Source: Acidobacteriota bacterium
Lineage (GTDB): Bacteria; Acidobacteriota; Terriglobia; Bryobacterales; UBA6623
Reading direction: 5' to 3'
Length of the DNA: 39,215 nt
NCBI GenBank assembly: GCA_027624045.1
Contig: JAQBUE010000026.1
Span: 1 to 39,215, forward strand
Part shown: positions 1 through 8,749 of the stretch, piece by piece
Position numbering within the stretch: position 1 is the first letter of the stretch
Layout of the letters: every line of letters starts with the position of its first letter
Notes under the pieces: generated by a model
Seen by the model: only the letters and a program-made list of their open reading frames with translations
The model's database searches: none
What the model was told of the DNA's origin: nothing
Made by a program: the position numbers and the translations under genes

Positions 1-160
1 CTGCCAGGGGAACGTTCTACTTTGCTCAATCAGGGGATCTTTCTAAATTGCGTTGACAGTGATCGCACGGCGCTTTGCCGCGCGGGGCTGGAGTGGTTCT
101 TTGCTGTGCCGTTCACGGTCGAATACGTGTTGCGGATGCTCTCCCTCGATTGTCCGTGGC

Positions 161-1033
161 CTATTCAACTGGGTCGGCGAAAACAACATTCGATTCAGCG
201 CTGAATTTGCGAAACTCGCCATAGGAGCCGATCACTTCCTGATTGAGACCTTTGAGCAGAGCCACTCGTCCCCGGAACCGCAGGCGAAACGAGTCGAGCA
301 TCCAGACTTCATCGTTCACCTTGGTTTGGTGGAAGTCCACGATCGAACCCTTGCCGAGCCGAAACAACACCCAGCCGAAGCTGATCTTGTCGAGCGTTTC
401 CGCTTCGAGGCGCACCCAGGATGAGTCGGCCTTCGAGATCCAGAATGTTCCTTTCATCTTCGTGAGGAACTTCGCCCTCCGTAACCGCGGCTTGTAATCG
501 GGCTTGGGCAGCGCGTCAATGACGTAAGTGTCGATTCCGTCGACCGTCTCTTCGCGGCGCAGCTGAAAGTCGAAAGTATTCTGGATCTCGGTGATCCACT
601 CGCGATGCTCTTGCTTGCGCTTGGCGCGGTCGGCGAGACGCTTGGCCCGTTGCCGTGGTGTTTCGTTCTGTACTTTGCGGATGCTGTTGTCAAGTTTGCG
701 TTGCTCCTTTGCCTCTTCCTCGGGGCTCAAGGGCTGATCGTCGCGAGCGATCAGGCGTTCGTACTCAGAGCCATCGAGCAGCGTGACGTCGTGTGTTTTC
801 GATTGCGACGATTTGATGTCGCCTCGTTTGCTGAGTTCGCGCTCCTCAATGCGCTGCTGGAAGGTGTAATGGCGGGCGATCTCATCGTTGCGTTCGTCGT
901 GTTCGAAAGCCTGGCGGATGATGGCCGCGGCTTCCGTTGTTTGGGCGCGGCCCGTGTGGGCGGCCGCGGCAGCCACGCAAAGAGCCAGGGTCCACCGGAT
1001 GACTTGGTTCGCTCGAAGAATCGAAGGCTTCAC
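161..1033 (-). CDS. Secreted LolA-like / outer-membrane lipoprotein-sorting-like hypothetical protein
   Basis: 290-aa ORF with N-terminal signal-like segment (WTLALCVAAAAAHTGRAQ) and beta-rich body (GTFWISKADSSWVRLEAE, FHQTKVNDEVWMLDSFRLRFRGRVALLKG) typical of LolA-like proteins; conserved-looking coding strand. Confidence 0.7.
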   Translation of the reverse strand: MKPSILRANQVIRWTLALCVAAAAAHTGRAQTTEAAAIIRQAFEHDERNDEIARHYTFQQRIEERELSKRGDIKSSQSKTHDVTLLDGSEYERLIARDDQPLSPEEEAKEQRKLDNSIRKVQNETPRQRAKRLADRAKRKQEHREWITEIQNTFDFQLRREETVDGIDTYVIDALPKPDYKPRLRRAKFLTKMKGTFWISKADSSWVRLEAETLDKISFGWVLFRLGKGSIVDFHQTKVNDEVWMLDSFRLRFRGRVALLKGLNQEVIGSYGEFRKFSAESNVVFADPVE

Positions 1034-1119
1034 GGATGTACACTCCGTCTACGAATACTACGCATATTATTCTGTCGAAGTTGCGCTACGGCGGGTTTTG
1101 ACGCGGCGGTTTCACTGAG

Positions 1120-3075
1120 TTGGCTCAGCTGGGCTGTGTTGCGGCGCGACGCGATCGAACGTATGCTGCGGATATGGCGGACCGCTTCACGCGCGCTCAC
1201 TGGTCGCTGCTGCTCACGGCCGGCATGGCGTTGATCGTCGTCGTGCTCGCGGTCGTGCAGTATCAGTGGAGCGTTCAGGTTAGCGAAGCCGAACGGGAGC
1301 GAATGCGCAAGGGGCTGGAGACCTCCGTCCGGCAGTTCCGCGAAGATTTCAATCGGGAACTGCGGCGAGTAGGCAGCACGTTCCAGCCCGGTCCGGGCCC
1401 GCCCTTCGGCGAAGACTGGTCCGTTTTCGCCGACCGTCTTGATGAATGGAGACAGAGATCCAGCTACCCCGATCTTGTGCGGGCTGTCTTCTTCGTGCAG
1501 CCTGCTGATGACTCAAGTCGCGGCCTGTTGCGGCTGGACCCAAACACCCGCGCCATCGAACCTGCCGATTGGCCCCAGCAGCTTGGGGACCTAAGGCAGG
1601 CGCTCCGTCCGTCAGCGGGTGGTCTGGCCGGGCGGCCCGCGATCAGTCCGTTCGGTTGGACGATCTTCTACGATGCGCCGGCGTTGGTTCTGGCGTTGAC
1701 CGACTTTGGCGAAAGAGGCGATCCCAGGGAACGCTGGCGTGACCGGGAGTTCCAGGGCTATGTCATCTTGGAGCTGGACCGCGAGGTTCTCAGGAATACG
1801 CTCCTGCCTGAACTCGTCGAGCGGCATTTCGGCGGACCCGATGGGATCGTCTATCAGGTTTCCGTCTCGGGCTCCCAATCAACCCTCTACGAGTCAGCGC
1901 CGGATGCGCCCGTGGATGCCGGTAAGCGCGCTGACATGCGTGAGCCCTTGCTGTGGCGGCAACAGGAATTGGTGTCGGAGATCGCGGGTCGGGCAGGGCG
2001 GCGGGGTCGCGGCGGCCCACCGGGCGAGAGGCTTCCGCCCGGTGGTTGGCCTCCGCCGGATGACAGGCCGCCGCGGGGCCGCCGCCCTGAGATTGCACAA
2101 CCTGGGCGCGGGCCCGCGGGACCACCGCCAGGCGCCGAACCGTTTCGGCGTCTGCGCGCGTTTCGTGATGTCATCGTCTCCCCTCCCGACGCGCCCGGTG
2201 AGTGGATGCTGATCGTTCGTCACCGCCAGGAGTCGCTTGAGGAGGTCGTCGCGGCTCACCAGACTCGGAACCTGGCGGTGAGTTTTGGTGTCTTGTTCCT
2301 GCTCTGCGTCAGCATGGGCACTATCCTTGTTTCGACGCGGCGCGCGCAACGTTCGGCCAAATCACAAATGGACTTCGTCGCGGGAGTCTCCCATGAATTG
2401 CGAACTCCTCTGGCCGTTATCTGTTCAGCGGCGGAGAACCTGGCCGATGGTGTCGTCGCGTCCAAGGAGCAGGTCGCTCAATATGGGACGTTGATTCGCG
2501 AGGAAGGCCGGCGCTTGACCGGCATGATTGAGCAGACTCTGCAATTCGCCGCCGGACAATCGAACCGTCAAACCTACGATCTCAAGCCGCAGCAGGTGGC
2601 GGATATCGTCCAGACCGTGTTGCGGCAATCAGCTCCAACGATTCAAGCGGCTGACTGTCAGGTCGAGCAGAACGTGGCGGCGAATCTTCCAGACATCATT
2701 GTCGATCGGGCCGCCCTTTCGCAGTCGCTCCAGAATCTGATCGGCAATGCCGTGAAGTATGGCGGAGGCAGCCGCTGGCTGGGCGTTCGGGCGGAGACAG
2801 GCGACTCGCCCACGGGGGGAAGCGAAGTGCGCATCTCGGTCGAGGATAAGGGATTCGGAATCAGCCCTGCGGAATTGACGCACATCTTCGATCCGTTCTT
2901 CCGCGGCAAGGAGGCCACTTCACGTCAGATTCATGGGACGGGCTTGGGCCTCAGCTTGGCCCGCGACGCCGTCACGGCGATGGGCGGGCGCTTGAGCGTC
3001 AAGAGCAAGGCAGGTGAAGGCAGCACGTTCACGATTCACCTGCCGGCCGCCGCGGCCAACGGCGCGGCAGGCTAA
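1120..3075 (+). CDS. Sensor histidine kinase
   Basis: H-box FVAGVSHELRTPLAVI, N-box NLIGNAVKYG, G1 DKGFGISP, G2 GTGLGLSLA; N-terminal TM and second TM (LAVSFGVLFLLCVSMGTILV). True start possibly ATG at 1174 (MADRFTRAHW). Confidence 0.95.
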   Translation: MAQLGCVAARRDRTYAADMADRFTRAHWSLLLTAGMALIVVVLAVVQYQWSVQVSEAERERMRKGLETSVRQFREDFNRELRRVGSTFQPGPGPPFGEDWSVFADRLDEWRQRSSYPDLVRAVFFVQPADDSSRGLLRLDPNTRAIEPADWPQQLGDLRQALRPSAGGLAGRPAISPFGWTIFYDAPALVLALTDFGERGDPRERWRDREFQGYVILELDREVLRNTLLPELVERHFGGPDGIVYQVSVSGSQSTLYESAPDAPVDAGKRADMREPLLWRQQELVSEIAGRAGRRGRGGPPGERLPPGGWPPPDDRPPRGRRPEIAQPGRGPAGPPPGAEPFRRLRAFRDVIVSPPDAPGEWMLIVRHRQESLEEVVAAHQTRNLAVSFGVLFLLCVSMGTILVSTRRAQRSAKSQMDFVAGVSHELRTPLAVICSAAENLADGVVASKEQVAQYGTLIREEGRRLTGMIEQTLQFAAGQSNRQTYDLKPQQVADIVQTVLRQSAPTIQAADCQVEQNVAANLPDIIVDRAALSQSLQNLIGNAVKYGGGSRWLGVRAETGDSPTGGSEVRISVEDKGFGISPAELTHIFDPFFRGKEATSRQIHGTGLGLSLARDAVTAMGGRLSVKSKAGEGSTFTIHLPAAAANGAAG

Positions 3076-3077
3076 TC

Positions 3078-3797
3078 ATGCAGCAACGAATCTTGATAGT
3101 CGAAGATGAGCAGGGTCTGCGCTTGACGCTGTCCGACCGCCTCCGCAGCGAAGGGTATGAAGTCGATACAGCTTCCGACGGCGCTGAGGGTTATGAGCGT
3201 GCCTCGAAACTTCTATTCGATTTGATCGTGCTTGATCTGATGCTGCCCGAAAAGAGCGGTCTCGATGTTTGCCGCGATCTGCGGCGGATGGGCGTGACTA
3301 CTCCGGTGTTGATGTTAACCGCCCTCAGCCAGACGCATGACAAGGTCGTCGGTCTCAAGATCGGGGCCGACGATTACCTGACCAAGCCGTTCGAGATGGT
3401 GGAGCTGCTGGCGCGGATCGAAGCCCTGCTGCGCCGCCAGGATACGCCCTCGCGGCCACCCTCCTCCGCCTACCAGTTCGGCGCGGTCCGCGTGGACGTA
3501 CGGAGCACGCAGGCCTACCGCGATGAGAAGGAAGTAACGCTTTCGGCGAAGGAGTTCACGCTGTTGCGGTATCTGCTCGAACACCGCGGCGAGACACTGT
3601 CTCGTGAGAAGCTGCTGCATGAGGTTTGGGGATACGACAACATGCCCTCAACCCGAACCGTCGATGTGCATGTGGCCTGGCTGCGCCAGAAGCTCGAAGA
3701 AGACCCCAAGAAGCCGCGCTGGATACTAACCGTTCACGGCATCGGTTACAAGTTTGCCGAACAGAAAGAGCCTGCCGACCCGATCATGGGCGTGTGA
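3078..3797 (+). CDS. OmpR/PhoB-family response regulator transcription factor
   Basis: Receiver motifs (ILIVEDEQGLR, DLIVLDLMLPEKSG, TALS, K in DDYLTKPF) plus winged helix C-terminus (RTVDVHVAWLRQKLEEDPKKPRWILTVHGIGYKF); starts 2 nt after the HK stop. Confidence 0.96.
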   Translation: MQQRILIVEDEQGLRLTLSDRLRSEGYEVDTASDGAEGYERASKLLFDLIVLDLMLPEKSGLDVCRDLRRMGVTTPVLMLTALSQTHDKVVGLKIGADDYLTKPFEMVELLARIEALLRRQDTPSRPPSSAYQFGAVRVDVRSTQAYRDEKEVTLSAKEFTLLRYLLEHRGETLSREKLLHEVWGYDNMPSTRTVDVHVAWLRQKLEEDPKKPRWILTVHGIGYKFAEQKEPADPIMGV

Positions 3798-6789
3798 ACG
3801 TCAGCCTCTGCAATCCGACCTGACGTCGCCCCGGCAGATAGAAACCGAACTGCCCGTCCGACAGGTCTAACTGGCCGCCTGAAAAGCGGTCGATCTCGGT
3901 CCAATTCCCTTGTTCGCGGAGAGATGTGACAACCGCCCCGGAGCGAATGTCGATTCGCACGATGACGTAATCTCTCCAGTCCACCGCGTACCGCTTTCTG
4001 ATGTGCTCCCCGTGACGGCCGGCAGTGACCCGGCTTCGTTCAAAGTAGTCTTTGCCAATCTGAAAGTGCAGGTGGTTCTGCCGGGTGCTAAAGTCGACGA
4101 CCCATTCCAGGCGCTGTCCTTTCCGAACAAGGGCGGCGAATTCATACACGCCGGGCTGCGGCTGAAGAGGCGCCAGGAAGTAATTGCCCCCGGTGCGCAC
4201 GAGCAGGTCGTCCTGGCGCAGCCAGCCGCCGCGCTTCTCCCAGTCGGAGAGCTGAAACAAGGGCCCCGCCGGTTGGGCAATCGCGATGCGCTTCAGGGCG
4301 ATGCGGGCCGTTTTGGTCTCTTCGGGCGCCAGCCGGATGGTTGCTCCGTGATCCTTAAAGCCCTCGGAGGACACGCTGACCGTGTAGGTCCCCGCTTCGA
4401 GTTCAAGAACGCGGTTCGTCACCGTCCGTTCGGTGCTCTCACCTTCGCGGCGCAGGGTCAAGCGGACATCCGCGTTCGCCGGAGTCAACTCGATCCGCAG
4501 TGTTCCGGGCGCATTTTCCAGCGCCCCACTAACGTCGACGGACCCATTGGCGGCAAACTCCCGCTCAATCTCGCGCGGCTTGAACCCCTCCTTCTGCAAG
4601 ACCACCTTGTGCCGGCCCGGCTCGACGTTCGATATGGATAGGTTTCCGTCGGGTCCAAGTACACCGCTGCCGTTTCCGTCGAGCAGGACTTGCGTGCCCG
4701 GAGCGCCGTCGCGAATCCGAAGCGTGGCCGTCGTCGGCAGCGGCTCCAGTGTGAAGTTCAGCGCCACCTGTTCACCTTTGCGCACCGCGACGGTCTGCTC
4801 ACCGGACGGACGAAAACCCTCCTTCTCGACGCGAACCGAATACGTCTTCGGATAGAGGTAGATGAGTAGCCGGCCGCGCCTGGTCACACGCCGGTACTTG
4901 TCGCCATTGAGGAAGATCGCGACCCCGTCCTCCGCCGCATCAATCCGCAGTCCCCCGACGTTTCGATCGGACTGAATAAACGCCGCCAGCAGTGGTGAAG
5001 GCAAACTGTCGAACTCCACCTTGCGTGTCGTGCCGCCCGTCTTGACCTCAATCTCGTGCGCGCCTTCGCCCAAGTCGTTCCACTCCGTCGCCGTGTCACC
5101 CGTTTCGCTTCCGTCAAGTTGAACGGAGGTGATTTCACGGTCGCTATGGAGTTTCGCGGCCGAATGGAATCCGGCGACGACAACAGCGCTGAGGTCTCTT
5201 GTTTCGGGCAGACCGCTCAGCGTCGGCAGGGAGGCCGGAGCCATCTCGAAAGTGAAACTCGCCGTTGCCCCACTCGCGCTGACTTTCAACACGTGCTCGC
5301 CCAAGCTCAAACCTTCGACCTGCCGCTCCCACTCGCCGTCTTCCAATACGCCAAGGGGCTCGCCGTCAAGCTCCACGGTCCCGCTCGCGAGATCTGACGA
5401 AACGCGAATCAGCGGCGCCAAGGGCGGCAGCGTCACAACCACCGGCTCGATAACACCTTCACTGTCGACGTCGAAGGAAACGATCGTCGTGCGGTATCCG
5501 GTCAAGGTCGCTTCGGCGAAGTGAGTGCCGGGTTCGAGTTCGACTTCGCAGGCCGACGTCCCACAATTCCGGCTGTTCACAGAGAGCGCTGCCCCGGCTG
5601 GGTCGCTGCGGAAAGTGACGGCGCGCACAAGAATCGGCGGGGGCGCTTCAGCCTCCACACGGCTGTCACTCATCAACCAGACCGCAAAGATCATAATGAC
5701 GGCGATGCCCGCGCCCATCACGACCGGCAAAAATGGGCCTCCCTTGTCAAACTTCTTAAGCCAAGCGGCCCCTGCCGGAAGCTGCCTGCGCATCTCTTTA
5801 AGCAACCGAGCCGCGGCGCTTCCGGCAACTCGCATTCCTTCGTGCACCTGACGTACCAGTATCCTGGGCGTCGAGAATCCAGACTTTTCGGATTGGAGTT
5901 CGATCTCGGTTTCCGCTTCAGGCTGCGGCTCGTTCGCGGGCAGTTCCTCGATGTTCGCCCGCCCCTGGAAAAGTCGCGTCTCGTCCGGATACTTGGCGAT
6001 CCCCTGATCGAGTACCGCTCGCGCCCCGCGCCGGTCGCCCTGTTGCAGCAGGTGCTCCGACTGGGTCAGGCACCATTCGATGAACTCCTCTCGTTCCGGG
6101 CTTAGGCGATTTCTGATGTCGAGCGCCACTGGGTTCCGCGGATCGAGCTCCAGCGCTTGCTGCACCAAGTAAGCCGCTTCGTCGGGATGGGACTCCACGC
6201 GCCGCTCGGCGTTTCTTGTGAGCGCATCCAGAAGGCCTCCTCGGATGAGCGGATTTCCCGGATCGATCTCCACGGCTTCACGCAAACGGTCGAGGCTCTC
6301 GGCATCGTTTCCCTGCTCGGCCAGCCGCCTGCTCTCGACCAGCAGGCTTAAAGCGTCGGCAACGTCCTCGAACTGCGTGTCGAACGGAAACTCGAGCGCG
6401 CCCTGGCGCGCTGAGTCCAACGCCGCGGCAACGTTGCCGGAAGCAATCCACGCACGCATCTCCCGCTCGTGCCTGTCGAGTGCGCGCTCCTGCGCCTGCT
6501 CGTAGGCTGATTCAACCCACGTCTCAAGACCTTGGAACGATTCCAGAACTTCGGTCGCTATATAGTCGTGGCCGTCGCCGATCTCGATGACAGGCTGGGT
6601 GCCGGCCGGCGACTCGGAAAGCTGCTGAAGCCCCTCGGCCTTTTCGATCAACTCGGCGCCGCGCCCCGACTCGCCGGCGAACAGGTGCAGGTAGACCGGC
6701 CTGCCGCTCGCTTTCTCTGTTGCCTCGAAGGTCTTGACGTTACCGTCGAGCACGAGCTTTTGCAGTTCGTATTTGCTATGGAAGCTCAT
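3784..6789 (-). CDS. PEGA-domain repeat protein with kinase-N-lobe-like head, TPR-like region, one TM helix and C-terminal LamG/concanavalin-like domain
   Basis: 1001 aa; TM FLPVVMGAGIAVIMIFAVWLM; multiple PEGA-type repeats (RSDPAGAALSVNSRNCGTSACEVELEPGTHFAEATLTGYR; GVAIFLNGDKYRRVTRRGRLLIYLYPKTYSVRVEKEGFRP; TQVLLDGNGSGVLGPDGNLSISNVEPGRHKVVLQKEGFKP); TPR-like helices in residues ~110-270. Confidence 0.88.
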   Translation of the reverse strand: MSFHSKYELQKLVLDGNVKTFEATEKASGRPVYLHLFAGESGRGAELIEKAEGLQQLSESPAGTQPVIEIGDGHDYIATEVLESFQGLETWVESAYEQAQERALDRHEREMRAWIASGNVAAALDSARQGALEFPFDTQFEDVADALSLLVESRRLAEQGNDAESLDRLREAVEIDPGNPLIRGGLLDALTRNAERRVESHPDEAAYLVQQALELDPRNPVALDIRNRLSPEREEFIEWCLTQSEHLLQQGDRRGARAVLDQGIAKYPDETRLFQGRANIEELPANEPQPEAETEIELQSEKSGFSTPRILVRQVHEGMRVAGSAAARLLKEMRRQLPAGAAWLKKFDKGGPFLPVVMGAGIAVIMIFAVWLMSDSRVEAEAPPPILVRAVTFRSDPAGAALSVNSRNCGTSACEVELEPGTHFAEATLTGYRTTIVSFDVDSEGVIEPVVVTLPPLAPLIRVSSDLASGTVELDGEPLGVLEDGEWERQVEGLSLGEHVLKVSASGATASFTFEMAPASLPTLSGLPETRDLSAVVVAGFHSAAKLHSDREITSVQLDGSETGDTATEWNDLGEGAHEIEVKTGGTTRKVEFDSLPSPLLAAFIQSDRNVGGLRIDAAEDGVAIFLNGDKYRRVTRRGRLLIYLYPKTYSVRVEKEGFRPSGEQTVAVRKGEQVALNFTLEPLPTTATLRIRDGAPGTQVLLDGNGSGVLGPDGNLSISNVEPGRHKVVLQKEGFKPREIEREFAANGSVDVSGALENAPGTLRIELTPANADVRLTLRREGESTERTVTNRVLELEAGTYTVSVSSEGFKDHGATIRLAPEETKTARIALKRIAIAQPAGPLFQLSDWEKRGGWLRQDDLLVRTGGNYFLAPLQPQPGVYEFAALVRKGQRLEWVVDFSTRQNHLHFQIGKDYFERSRVTAGRHGEHIRKRYAVDWRDYVIVRIDIRSGAVVTSLREQGNWTEIDRFSGGQLDLSDGQFGFYLPGRRQVGLQRLTFTRP

Positions 6790-6970
6790 CGACAGCGCCT
6801 AAAACCTAGTTCGGTCACTCCCATCGTCCCATCCACCCCACAGGGCATCAATAGAGCTATCGTCCTAATGAAGCTAAGCGGATTCGCGATGCAGCATAGG
6901 GGAAGCTTCTTAGCGCCTTTCAACGGTCGCTTAGACTTTGTTAGCTGTCAGCCAACCTGCTGAATGCGTT

Positions 6971-7819
6971 ATGCTAGCCCTCGATAACCTAATGCCCATC
7001 ATCGATACCCACGCACACATCTACTCGCCCGACGAAACCAAGTACCCTGTCATTGAGAAGCCCCTCCGCCCGCCGAAGGGCAAGGGATCGCTGGAGGGCC
7101 TTCGCGAGGAAAGCCGCGCCAATGGCGTCCGGGCCGTGTGCGCCATCCAGACCAGCACGTTCTATCGTTTTGACAACCGCTATATCCTCGATAGCAGCAA
7201 GGCCAACCCTGATTGGGTCGCGGGTGTCTGCACCTTGGATCCTGATGACCCGCGGTCGCCGAGTCTGCTGGTCCGCAACGCCCGCGAGTATGGCGTCCGC
7301 GGTATGCGCAGCATCGCCGCCGCCGATAAGCGGTTGGATCATCCCGGGGTCCGCGCCCTCTGGAAAACGGCGCTCGACGAGGGCATCGTGATCAACGTTC
7401 TGACCGGTCCTGAGTTGACCGATCAAGTCGATCGACTACTGAGGCAGTTTCCCGCCCTGCCTGTCGTGCTCGACCATTGCTTCAACCCCAAGGCGGGCCC
7501 CGATCTCGACCCCACAGTAGAGAAAGTTCTGTGGCTTTCCCGTCATCACAATCTGCACGCAAAACTGACCTTCGTCGGCTCCAGCTGCGTCAGTAGCTAT
7601 CCCTGCACCGACCTTCACGATGCCTGCCTGCGCATCGCGAGAGCCTACGGCGCGGAGCGCTGCGTCTGGGGCAGCGACTATCCGAACGGCCTGTGGACGC
7701 CGAAGGTCACATATGCCGAGCATCTGAAGATCTTCACCGAGGCCCTTCCCTTCAGTCAAACCGAACGCGAAGCTATCCTCGGCGGGACCGCTCAGCGTCT
7801 GTGGTTCCCGAACTTGTAG
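6971..7819 (+). CDS. Amidohydrolase family protein (TIM-barrel metal-dependent hydrolase, COG3618-like)
   Basis: DTHAHIYSP near N-terminus, GVRGMRSI, VVLDHCFNPK, CVWGSDYPNG. Start ATG 6971 or 6992 within ORF 6938..7819. Confidence 0.88.
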   Translation: MLALDNLMPIIDTHAHIYSPDETKYPVIEKPLRPPKGKGSLEGLREESRANGVRAVCAIQTSTFYRFDNRYILDSSKANPDWVAGVCTLDPDDPRSPSLLVRNAREYGVRGMRSIAAADKRLDHPGVRALWKTALDEGIVINVLTGPELTDQVDRLLRQFPALPVVLDHCFNPKAGPDLDPTVEKVLWLSRHHNLHAKLTFVGSSCVSSYPCTDLHDACLRIARAYGAERCVWGSDYPNGLWTPKVTYAEHLKIFTEALPFSQTEREAILGGTAQRLWFPNL

Positions 7820-7888
7820 ACCGACCGCCGGCTGCTTTCTAAGCCAGTATTCAGCGCCTGAACCCGGTGCTACACTGAGTAATTCTCC

Positions 7889-8749
7889 ATGCCCCGTAAG
7901 AAGAGCACGCCCTTCAACAACTACATCCTCGTCATCTTTGATAGCTGCCGCTACGATGCTTTCGCGCGTGCGCGGCCGAAGGTGATGAAGAAGCTCGGCA
8001 AAGTCGAAAAGCGCTGGTCTTACGCTTCCTGGACCGGGCCTTCGCACTACAACCTGCTGATGGGTTTACTCCCCCACCACAGCCCGAAGCGCGTGTTTGC
8101 GTCCGAGTACTACAAGAACGACTTCTTGCGCTACAACGAACGGCTTGGCACGGAAACAATTGAGTTCAAATCACTTGTTCCGCAACTCTACTTCCCATCC
8201 TTCCTCAAGCACAAGATGGGATACAGCACCCACGCGATGGTTTCGCTTCCCGTACTCAACCCGCGCACGATTCTCAATAACGGATTCGATTCCTATCAGT
8301 TGATGGATAAGCACAACGACATGCGGGCCATGGTCAAGCAGATGAAGTTCTCGGAAGACAAACCAAGCTTCCACCTGTTGAACGTGGGCGAAACACATTA
8401 CCCCTACGCCCTGCCCGACGAGCCGCCCGAGAACTGGCCGCGCATCAGCGGCGTTCATGGTGTCTTTAAGCATCTCGATGACCACGTCGTGGGCGGTAAG
8501 CTCGCCAAGTCGAAGGAAAAGTTCTTCAACCAGAAAGCGCTTGACGACCTGCGAGACCGCCAAGTTAAGGCGGTCAAGTACCTCGACCGAGTCGTGGAAG
8601 AGCTGTTCGATATCGTTCCTAAGAACACCTACATCACGATCACCGCCGACCATGGCGAACTCTTCGGCGAGGACGGCTACTTCGGCCACGGCCCCATCAT
8701 GCACGAGAAGGTTTTCGAGGTGCCGTTCGTCGAGGGCAAGATTCGATGA
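7889..8749 (+). CDS. Sulfatase-like alkaline phosphatase superfamily hydrolase (no Cys-type formylglycine motif)
   Basis: Metal-site motif VIFDSCRYDAF, nucleophile region SYASWTGPSHYNLLMGLLPH, TITADHGELFGEDGYFGHG; overlaps next gene by ATGA. Confidence 0.85.
   Translation: MPRKKSTPFNNYILVIFDSCRYDAFARARPKVMKKLGKVEKRWSYASWTGPSHYNLLMGLLPHHSPKRVFASEYYKNDFLRYNERLGTETIEFKSLVPQLYFPSFLKHKMGYSTHAMVSLPVLNPRTILNNGFDSYQLMDKHNDMRAMVKQMKFSEDKPSFHLLNVGETHYPYALPDEPPENWPRISGVHGVFKHLDDHVVGGKLAKSKEKFFNQKALDDLRDRQVKAVKYLDRVVEELFDIVPKNTYITITADHGELFGEDGYFGHGPIMHEKVFEVPFVEGKIR

Noticed and set aside
605-1234. 209-aa plus-strand ORF
   Set aside because: Mostly antisense to the LolA-like gene; no recognised motif.
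3910-4641. Plus-strand 243-aa ORF (and 4433..4855, 5056..5397, 5521..6105) inside the PEGA gene
   Set aside because: Antisense to a gene with clear repeat-domain similarity; typical high-GC shadow ORFs with no recognisable domains.
7436-8047. 203-aa minus-strand ORF spanning the amidohydrolase/sulfatase junction
   Set aside because: Overlaps two well-supported plus-strand genes and has no domain signature.
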